A stretch of DNA of 5,907 bases from Oscillospiraceae bacterium. GTDB taxonomy: Bacteria > Bacillota > Clostridia > Oscillospirales > Acutalibacteraceae. Of this stretch, positions 1 to 5,074 are shown piece by piece. Numbering within the stretch: position 1 is the first letter of the stretch; each line of letters begins with the position of its first letter. Below the pieces are notes generated by a model. It was not told the origin of the DNA, ran no database searches, and worked only from the letters and a program-made list of their open reading frames with translations. The stretch lies in the NCBI GenBank assembly GCA_022508705.1, contig JAFLUO010000099.1, forward strand, positions 1 through 5,907. Direction: 5' to 3'. The translations under genes and the position numbers were made by a program.

Positions 1-734
1 ACAAAAAGTGCCGCGCATACGAGATCGCTTTTGAATTGAAGGCGGAGGGTAAAATAAAGCATGTGGGTCTCTCTTTCCACGACAAAGCGAGCGTGCTTGA
101 CGAGATACTCACCGAATATCCTCAAATCGAGGTCGTGCAGATACAGTTTAACTATGTTGATTATGAGGACGACAGCGTTGAGAGCAGAAAGTGCTACGAG
201 GTGTGCCGCAAGCATAACAAGCCGATAATTGTTATGGAGCCTGTCAAGGGCGGCAGTCTAATAAAACTCCCCGAAAAAGCGCAGGCGATATTTGACACAC
301 TGGGCGGCGGCAGCAACGCCAGCTATGCTATCAGATTTGCCGCAGGATTTGACGGCATAATGATGGTGCTTTCGGGTATGAGCAATATGGAGCAGATGCG
401 CGATAACCTTTCTTTTATGACAGATTTCAAGCCGCTTAACGAAAAAGAGCTCGAGGCAGTTGACAAGGTGTGCGCTATCTTTAAAAAGCAGGATATTATT
501 CCGTGTACTGCCTGCCGTTACTGCACCGACGGCTGTCCCAAACAGATACCGATTCCCGAAATCTTTTCCGATTTAAACGCCAAAAAGCAGAACAAGGAAT
601 CAGATGGCGCGGCAAGTACATACGGCGGCGGTAAAGCGTCCGACTGCATAAAATGCGGCAAGTGCGAAACCGCTTGCCCACAGCATCTTGAGATACGCAG
701 TCTTTTAGAGCAAGCGGCAAAAGAGCTTGAATAA
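1..734 (+). CDS. Aldo/keto reductase with C-terminal 2x[4Fe-4S] ferredoxin domain (5' partial)
   Basis: This is the C-terminal part of an NAD(P)H-linked aldo/keto reductase of the ferredoxin-domain subgroup, probably a cytoplasmic oxidoreductase of unknown substrate. The frame is open from base 3 to the left edge, so the TTG at 36 is an internal leucine codon and not a start. About 243 residues are visible; from memory the family runs to roughly 370-390, so the N-terminal part of the barrel with the catalytic Asp/Tyr/Lys is off-window. Counting from the codon at 36, the barrel motifs GLSFHD (11-16), QIQFNY (35-40) and EPVKGG (68-73) are typical. The C-terminus carries two CxxCxxCxxxC motifs: C157/C160/C163/C167 followed by PKQIPIPEIF, and C204/C207/C210/C214 followed by PQHLEIRSLL. 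Each should bind a 4Fe-4S cluster, suggesting electron exchange with ferredoxin-type partners. The gene ends in TAA just before a terminator and appears to be transcribed apart from the next operon. Family assignment is firm; the substrate is unknown. Confidence 0.93.
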   Translation, partial: KKCRAYEIAFELKAEGKIKHVGLSFHDKASVLDEILTEYPQIEVVQIQFNYVDYEDDSVESRKCYEVCRKHNKPIIVMEPVKGGSLIKLPEKAQAIFDTLGGGSNASYAIRFAAGFDGIMMVLSGMSNMEQMRDNLSFMTDFKPLNEKELEAVDKVCAIFKKQDIIPCTACRYCTDGCPKQIPIPEIFSDLNAKKQNKESDGAASTYGGGKASDCIKCGKCETACPQHLEIRSLLEQAAKELE

Positions 735-758
735 CAGAAATAAATACTTAACTGTTTT

Positions 759-787
759 TCCTCCCTCATCATAGGGAGGACTTTTTT
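759..787 (+). terminator. Rho-independent terminator after the aldo/keto reductase
   Basis: A perfect 8-bp stem pairs TCCTCCCT (759-766) with AGGGAGGA (773-780) around the 6-base loop CATCAT, followed by C and six T residues (782-787). It starts 24 bases after the stop codon at 732-734, the usual arrangement for intrinsic termination of the upstream gene. Confidence 0.85.
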
Positions 788-810
788 GCTCCCTTTTTGA
801 GGGAGTAAAA
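784..810. other. Second hairpin, overlapping the terminator T tail
   Basis: TTTTGCTCCC (784-793) can pair with GGGAGTAAAA (801-810) around the loop TTTTTGA, with one G-U wobble (788/806). Because the outer arms are T and A runs, the element could act as a weak terminator on either strand. The core CTCCC/GGGAG repeats that of the hairpin at 759-780, so the two elements can also cross-pair: AGGGAG 773-778 with CTCCCT 789-794, or CTCCCT 761-766 with AGGGAG 800-805. A back-up terminator is the simplest reading; a regulatory switch is possible but unsupported. Confidence 0.5.
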
Positions 811-901
811 CCAATATTTTACAGCGTTACTATACTGAAAATAACCGTCCCGTAACCCGCCGCACAGAGCCGTTTTATCAATTAATTTTTGCGTTCTACC
901 C

Positions 902-934
902 AAAACGACAAAAAAAATTAAATAATGTCGCTTT
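902..934. promoter_or_regulatory. AT-rich inverted repeat, possible operator upstream of the transporter gene
   Basis: AAAACGACA (902-910) and TGTCGCTTT (926-934) form an inverted repeat of 9 bp with one mismatch (A905/C931). The perfect core is CGACA/TGTCG and the spacer is 15 bases of almost pure A and T. It lies about 50 bases upstream of the likely -10 box and has no T run after it, so it is not a terminator. It could be a regulator binding site, but short repeats of this kind arise by chance in AT-rich DNA. Confidence 0.3.
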
Positions 935-980
935 AAAACCTGTTAAAATTACACAAAAAAATATAAAATTATTAAGATAA

Positions 981-986
981 TATAAT
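981..986 (+). promoter_or_regulatory. Probable -10 box for the transporter/LRR operon
   Basis: A consensus TATAAT sits 25 bases before the ATG at 1011, in a strongly AT-rich stretch (about 900-995) with A tracts at 910-917 and 955-961 that could act as UP-like or curved DNA. No good TTGACA lies 16-18 bases upstream, so the -35 is weak or the true promoter is slightly displaced; TGTTAA (941-946) with TATAAA (962-967) is an alternative at 15-base spacing. A promoter is expected here because a terminator precedes it and a new operon follows. Confidence 0.45.
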
Positions 987-996
987 ATATTATTGC

Positions 997-1003
997 AAAG
1001 GAG
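997..1003 (+). promoter_or_regulatory. Ribosome binding site fixing the transporter start at ATG 1011
   Basis: AAAGGAG ends 7 bases (all T) before ATG 1011, an ideal Shine-Dalgarno spacing. The in-frame TTG at 993 lies upstream of this site and would put the ribosome binding site inside the gene, so it is not the start. Confidence 0.9.
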
Positions 1004-1010
1004 TTTTTTT

Positions 1011-2768
1011 ATGGCTAATGGAATTGTCGGTAAGGCAAAAGGTCTTTTTACCGAAATTAAGGATCATTGGAGTACTCCCGCTGAAGGCAAATATGTTCCG
1101 TACAAAGAGTATTTGGACATTTGGCTTGCAGTCGGCAGTAACTATTCGGGAACAAAAGTCCTTGAATACATAAGCTTTGCGGCGGGCTGTTATTTGATAA
1201 TGTATCATTACCAGCTGCCCTATGTTGTTTTCTCTGCAATAGCACTTATCAATATGCCTTTGCAGAAGTTTTGGGACATTCTCGGTATGATGATAAACGA
1301 TAACTTGGGATTTTTGCCGAAGAAAAAGGAAAGAACGCTTTATTCTGTTTACTTTTTCTCAATTATTCTAGGTATATTCCTTATGGTGTTTAACTTTACG
1401 CCGTACTTAAATCCGCAAAATGCGGTAGTTGCGGCTATTAACTCCATACGAGGCGTATCGGCGGCATCGGCGATTAAAATGCTCGGCACGCACATCCTTT
1501 GGAATGGCTGGGCAGGCTCCCGTAACATTTTCTGGCGCAAAAAGCTTGTTCCCAAGTTCGGCAGATATAAATACTTCCTTTACTGTGACATTGTGCCTAA
1601 GTGCATTGTGGTTATACTGATAGGATGGCTTCCCGTTTATAACATTCCGGACGTTGTTACAAGAGTTTGGGTCGGAAACGCACTGTTTGCTCTTTACGGT
1701 CTGTTCGGTTTCAACAACTGCATGGAAACCTGCACACAGAACATCAGTCCCAATATGCAGGAAAGAATCCTTATCAGAACTTATCCTCTTAAGCTCTCCC
1801 ATATACTTAACTCTTTAATGGTTCTCGTTATCCCCATGGCTATCGGCTTCCTTAAAGATGAGTGGGCAGACATCAACGTATATAAATACGTTATCCCGAT
1901 AATTTTCATTTCCTTTGCAATGCTGACAATGGTTTTCTCGACAAGAATAAAAGAGAGAATCCCTCAGCCGCCGCTTGAAAAGAAGGTGCAGATCAATTTC
2001 TGGGATGGCATCTTCGGTGTTATGCGGAATAAATACAGATGGGTTCTTGCTTTAGTGGGACTTATCGACTCTCTCGGAAGCGGTATGCTTGTGTTTACAA
2101 CGGTTGTATATCTTTACACCTTCCGTTTAAGCGGTCTTACATACGGTCTTTTGGTTTCGCTTGTATCCTTTGCGGGAACTCCGCCCGATTTCTTTACTCC
2201 GTTCTTTATAAAGAGATTTTCATACAAGCAGGTTATGATTTTCTATTATATTACCCGTGCGATAGGCTACGGAGCCGTTGTTGCGGCTATTATCCTTTGC
2301 GGCGACAATGTTACACTTTGCGGAACTCTTTGCGTAATTATACTCATACTGCTTGAGATTACGCATACTATACCTATGGCAATTCACCACGATATGGAAA
2401 TTCGTATCAACGACTACCAGATGTACCTTTCAGGTGAAAGACTTGAAAGCTTTGCAGGAATTTTCGGATGGTTTACAGGGCCCGTTACAACGCTTATAGG
2501 TATGATTATTCCTATATTGCTTTTAAAATTCGGATTTAACAGTAACTGGGATGTTCTGTTTGTGGATATGTCAAGAGTTAAGATCATCGTTATTCCGCTG
2601 CTCTTTGAAATCGCAGGCTATATACTTATGAATATCCCGTTGCTTTTCTGGGATTATGACAGCGTTAAGCAAAATAAGGTTATTCAGGTGCTCAAACGCA
2701 GAGCCGAAGTAACCGAAAAGTTAGCAGCTGAGCAAGAAGCGACTGCTCAAAGCAGCGTTGTGAACTGA
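1011..2768 (+). CDS. MFS transporter of GPH (glycoside-pentoside-hexuronide:cation symporter) type
   Basis: A 585-residue integral membrane protein with about twelve hydrophobic segments, roughly at residues 48-65, 68-84, 108-128, 188-210, 215-235, 263-281, 291-309, 344-370, 376-398, 406-430, 436-456, 482-506 and 524-546 (one may be a loop or re-entrant). Two features point to the MelB-like GPH family: KFWDI with W88-D89 at the end of the second span, and DYQMYLSGER at 468-477, which resembles the loop before the eleventh span in that family. Sugar or glycoside uptake is the default inference; the substrate is not evident. It is longer than typical members (about 450-500 residues) because of a hydrophilic N-terminus of about 45 residues and a charged, Ala/Glu/Lys-rich cytoplasmic tail from about 547. 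The second MelB cation-site aspartate appears to be replaced by Met93, so coupling may differ. The start is set by AAAGGAG at 997-1003. The stop lies 15 bases before the next gene, so the two are surely co-transcribed. The superfamily is firm, the subfamily likely. Confidence 0.85.
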   Translation: MANGIVGKAKGLFTEIKDHWSTPAEGKYVPYKEYLDIWLAVGSNYSGTKVLEYISFAAGCYLIMYHYQLPYVVFSAIALINMPLQKFWDILGMMINDNLGFLPKKKERTLYSVYFFSIILGIFLMVFNFTPYLNPQNAVVAAINSIRGVSAASAIKMLGTHILWNGWAGSRNIFWRKKLVPKFGRYKYFLYCDIVPKCIVVILIGWLPVYNIPDVVTRVWVGNALFALYGLFGFNNCMETCTQNISPNMQERILIRTYPLKLSHILNSLMVLVIPMAIGFLKDEWADINVYKYVIPIIFISFAMLTMVFSTRIKERIPQPPLEKKVQINFWDGIFGVMRNKYRWVLALVGLIDSLGSGMLVFTTVVYLYTFRLSGLTYGLLVSLVSFAGTPPDFFTPFFIKRFSYKQVMIFYYITRAIGYGAVVAAIILCGDNVTLCGTLCVIILILLEITHTIPMAIHHDMEIRINDYQMYLSGERLESFAGIFGWFTGPVTTLIGMIIPILLLKFGFNSNWDVLFVDMSRVKIIVIPLLFEIAGYILMNIPLLFWDYDSVKQNKVIQVLKRRAEVTEKLAAEQEATAQSSVVN

Positions 2769-2769
2769 T

Positions 2770-2776
2770 GGGGGTG
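2770..2776 (+). promoter_or_regulatory. Ribosome binding site of the LRR protein in the 15-base intergenic gap
   Basis: GGGGGTG lies 7 bases before ATG 2784 and directly after the transporter stop (TGA 2766-2768). The gap has no room for a terminator or promoter, supporting one transcript for both genes. Confidence 0.75.
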
Positions 2777-2783
2777 AAATAAA

Positions 2784-4097
2784 ATGTCAAAGAATAAAAT
2801 TAAGACTAAGAAATCTCAAGTCGTTCAGGATGAAATTCTTGATATTCCCGAAGACGAAATATGGACTTACCAAATTGAAGGTCTTGCTCCTCCCAAAATC
2901 AACGCATCTTATAAAAACAAGAAAGGTGCAAAGATTGCGTTTGTTCTCTTTATTGTTTTTGCCATTATATTTTCTCTCTATTTTTCAGTTAGAGCATTGC
3001 TTAACACCGGTACTCTTGAATATAAGGAAATTGAAGGAAAATCCGGCGAATATGAACTCATTCAGTTCAGCAACAACGGCTCTATAACTGAATTTTATGT
3101 TGACGGTATTGCATCTCTTAACTACGACACGGAAGATGCGGGAATGCTTTTAGGCGAAGCACAGGCGGGGCAAAACGATGTTGTTGCTTATGACCGCTCA
3201 AAGACGGTTACTAAAATTCATGAATATGCCTTCAACTGTGACGGCACTCTTCAGAAAATCTATATCAGTGCCGATGTTACCGACATAGACATAAACGCCT
3301 TCTATTCCTGCTGGGCGCTTCAGTGCATTTACGTTGATGAAAACAATCCGAATTACTGTGATATTGACGGTGTTCTTTACAACAAGGATATGACCGAAAT
3401 CCTTTGCTACCCCATTGACCATGACCGTTATTTGCGTTTGAAAGAAGGTTATGCCCACCTTGACGAAAACGGCGTTCAGGTTTCCGACTTAGTTGACGCC
3501 AACGGCAATATTATTGAAGAGCTTTGGGACACTAAAGACACCAACTATGACGAAGCCTATTTTGAGGAGTATAACTTAAAGGTTCGCACATATGTTATCC
3601 CCTCCACCGTTCAGAAAATCGGTCCTCTTTGCTTTAACTATGCAAACCTTCGTTACGTTTATTTACCCGAAGGCTTAAAGGAAATCGGCACATTGGGATT
3701 CTTTGACGCAGGTCAAATTAACGCTATTTATTCTTATAAAAATGATGAAATAAATATGGAAACGAAATATACAGAAGGTATGTTCCAAACAGTTTATCCG
3801 TCACTCCCCGAAGGGCTTGAGAAAATCGGTTCGGACTGCTTTACAAAAGACAGAGGACTTACCTATATGTATATCCCATCAAGCGTTACATACATTGGCC
3901 ACCACGCATTTTGGGACGCTGTTTACAAAGAAGGCGGTGACCTTCACGGTATTTCAGAAATGAACGTTGCCTGTGATGAAGCTACATTTAAATCAGGCTC
4001 GATCGGCAGCCAATGGCTTCCGAAATACGACTATATGCTTTTCAAAAAGAATATAGATGTAAATTACAGCGCTGAAAGAATGGCAATGCCCGAATAA
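2784..4097 (+). CDS. Membrane-anchored BspA-type leucine-rich repeat (LRR_5-like) protein
   Basis: A 437-residue single-pass membrane protein. Residues 1-49 are hydrophilic with a Lys-rich start and an acidic stretch (DEILDIPEDEIW, 16-27), and are predicted cytoplasmic. Residues 50-73 (from AKIAFVLFIVFAII) form an uncleaved signal anchor; no lipobox is seen. The rest should lie outside the cell. BspA/LRR_5-like repeats appear at about 141-212 (KIHEYAF, then IYVDENNPNY and DGVLYNKD), 268-316 (YVIPSTVQKIG, YLPEGLKEIG) and 340-380 (LPEGLEKIG, YIPSSVTYIGHHAF). An acidic non-repeat insert at about 213-267 splits the array, and a non-repeat cap covers 381-437. LRR_5 domains are known as surface protein-binding or adhesion modules; no enzymatic motif is visible. 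Co-transcription with the transporter suggests a partner protein, such as a substrate-capture, sensing or assembly factor, but that is inference. Fold and topology are confident; function is unknown. Confidence 0.85.
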   Translation: MSKNKIKTKKSQVVQDEILDIPEDEIWTYQIEGLAPPKINASYKNKKGAKIAFVLFIVFAIIFSLYFSVRALLNTGTLEYKEIEGKSGEYELIQFSNNGSITEFYVDGIASLNYDTEDAGMLLGEAQAGQNDVVAYDRSKTVTKIHEYAFNCDGTLQKIYISADVTDIDINAFYSCWALQCIYVDENNPNYCDIDGVLYNKDMTEILCYPIDHDRYLRLKEGYAHLDENGVQVSDLVDANGNIIEELWDTKDTNYDEAYFEEYNLKVRTYVIPSTVQKIGPLCFNYANLRYVYLPEGLKEIGTLGFFDAGQINAIYSYKNDEINMETKYTEGMFQTVYPSLPEGLEKIGSDCFTKDRGLTYMYIPSSVTYIGHHAFWDAVYKEGGDLHGISEMNVACDEATFKSGSIGSQWLPKYDYMLFKKNIDVNYSAERMAMPE

Positions 4098-4113
4098 AAC
4101 CAAGTACAAATAA

Positions 4114-4152
4114 AGACCCTGATTTATTACTAAATCAGGGTCTGATTTTTTT
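4114..4152. terminator. Strong intrinsic terminator between convergent operons
   Basis: A perfect 13-bp stem pairs 4114-4126 (AGACCCTGATTTA) with 4131-4143 around the tetraloop TTAC, followed by GA and seven T residues (4146-4152). It starts 17 bases after the LRR gene stop. Read on the minus strand the same stem is followed by a weaker T-rich tail (TTATTTG), so it probably also ends the operon coming from the right, whose last stop codon is at 4173-4175. Confidence 0.92.
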
Positions 4153-4172
4153 ACCTTTATCGGAAGTACAGC

Positions 4173-4490
4173 TTACTTGTTTGCGTTGACAAAATCTTCA
4201 ATGTCTGCCTTTTCTCTTCCGCCCACAAATCGGTCAACCTCTTTGCCGTTTTTAATGAGAACAACGGTAGGAATACTTAAAACGCCGTAAATCTGGGCAA
4301 GCTCTCCTGACTCGTCAACATCAAGTTTACAAACCTTATAATCATCATTTTCCTCTGCAAAATCGTGTATCTCCCCTGCAAGAACATTGCACGGGCCGCA
4401 CCAATCTGCATAAAAATCCAAAAGCACGGGCTTTTCGGATTTTAAAACTTCGTCACTGTAATTCATTAAATTTACTTTTACTATTTCCAT
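4173..4490 (-). CDS. trxA: Thioredoxin (WCGPC active site)
   Basis: A 105-residue single-domain thioredoxin, the usual family length; a cytoplasmic dithiol-disulfide reductant. The redox motif WCGPC is at 30-34 (C31, C34), the buried Asp at D25 in LDFYADW, and the cis-proline at P74 in SIPT, followed by the usual VVLIKNGK strand and GG loop (90-91). Two details are unusual. The residue after the second cysteine is Asn35 rather than the common Lys/Arg. The helix proline of classical thioredoxins (Pro40 of E. coli, in an AP context) is missing, the local sequence being LAGEIHDF. It may therefore serve a dedicated partner rather than be the general housekeeping thioredoxin. The start ATG overlaps the TAA of the upstream flavoprotein by one base (TAATG), with AGGAG at 4500-4504 and a 9-base spacer, so translation is probably coupled. 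It is the last gene of its operon, 21 bases before the shared terminator. Confidence 0.93.
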   Translation of the reverse strand: MEIVKVNLMNYSDEVLKSEKPVLLDFYADWCGPCNVLAGEIHDFAEENDDYKVCKLDVDESGELAQIYGVLSIPTVVLIKNGKEVDRFVGGREKADIEDFVNANK

Positions 4491-5074
4491 TATCTTACAC
4501 TCCTGTAAAGCATTGCCGCTCTTTCTAAATCTGTATTGTCAATTCCGCACTTGTCCGTGTTTCTTGCAAGCACTGTTCCTTTAAGCTCAATATTTAAGCA
4601 CGGGAAAAGTGCCAGGAATTGATGCTTAACAACCTCATAACCCACTTCGCCGTCACCGCCGCTGGTTACTATAACAGCGGCTTTTCGCTTTTTGGGTATT
4701 GCGCTCACATTTCTGCGATAGCGTGCTTCAAAATAACGCTGGAAACGGTCTAAAAGCGCTTTCAGTGGAGCAGGCACGCTCATATTATACACAGGAGTTG
4801 CAAAGATTATTATGTCTGCACTCTCGAATTTTTTGAAAAACTCGTCCAAATCCTTTTTTGAACAGCCGTCGCAGGCTTTGCAGTAACCGCAGGCGTTGCA
4901 GGGAATAGGATTGAGCTCAAATATATTTACCGTTTCAATCTCCGTGCCCTTTGGAAATTCCCTTAAAAGTCTGCCCAGCATCCTTGATGTATAGCCCGAT
5001 TTCTTCGGCGAGCCGAGAATCGCCAGCACTTTTATTCCGTTACTAAATTCTTCATTTCCGTAGTTTATTTCCAT
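4490..5074 (-). CDS. NADPH-dependent FMN reductase / iron-sulfur flavoprotein-like protein
   Basis: A 194-residue flavodoxin-fold protein of the FMN_red family, predicted to bind FMN and pass electrons from NAD(P)H or ferredoxin. The phosphate-binding loop is ILGSPKKSGYTS (19-30). The second flavin loop is FATPVYNMSVPAPLKALLDR (91-110), and VTSGGDGEVG (136-145) is the third. Between strands two and three lies CNACGYCKACDGC (59-71), with cysteines 59, 62, 65, 68 and 71, all three residues apart. Iron-sulfur flavoproteins carry a compact cysteine motif in this place, so a 4Fe-4S cluster is plausible, but many relatives keep cysteines without a proven cluster. About fourteen extra residues precede the first strand. 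The start is supported by AGAGGAA at 5081-5087, and the upstream gene stops immediately before the ATG. The TAA shares one base with the thioredoxin start, so the two are probably made together and may be redox partners. Confidence 0.85.
   Translation of the reverse strand: MEINYGNEEFSNGIKVLAILGSPKKSGYTSRMLGRLLREFPKGTEIETVNIFELNPIPCNACGYCKACDGCSKKDLDEFFKKFESADIIIFATPVYNMSVPAPLKALLDRFQRYFEARYRRNVSAIPKKRKAAVIVTSGGDGEVGYEVVKHQFLALFPCLNIELKGTVLARNTDKCGIDNTDLERAAMLYRSVR

Noticed and set aside
36..38. TTG at 36 as the start of the aldo/keto reductase.
   Set aside because: The frame is open to the left edge and the upstream codons encode typical barrel helix sequence; the codon is an internal Leu.
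759..810. The CTCCCT/AGGGAG repeats as a miniature transposable element.
   Set aside because: Too short, with no target duplication or terminal repeats; terminator hairpins explain them.
518..814. 98-residue open frame on the minus strand over the aldo/keto reductase end.
   Set aside because: It is antisense to the iron-sulfur domain and crosses the terminator hairpins; its Cys content merely mirrors the sense strand.
826..856. GTTAC (826-830) / GTAAC (852-856) inverted repeat.
   Set aside because: Only five pairs with a 21-base spacer and no supporting context; too weak to call.
983..992. Palindrome TAATATATTA near the promoter as an operator.
   Set aside because: It consists only of A and T in a strongly AT-rich stretch overlapping the -10 region, so chance symmetry is expected.
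993..1010. In-frame TTG at 993 as the transporter start (six extra residues, MQRSFF).
   Set aside because: The strong AAAGGAG at 997-1003 would lie inside the gene; ATG 1011 is ideally spaced from it.
1407..1802. 131-residue open frame on the minus strand inside the transporter gene.
   Set aside because: It is antisense to a clear membrane protein, has no recognisable domain or good ribosome binding site, and is a by-product of the coding strand's codon use.
2039..2356. 105-residue open frame on the plus strand within the transporter, other frame.
   Set aside because: It overlaps fully with transmembrane coding sequence in the main frame and shows no start signal.
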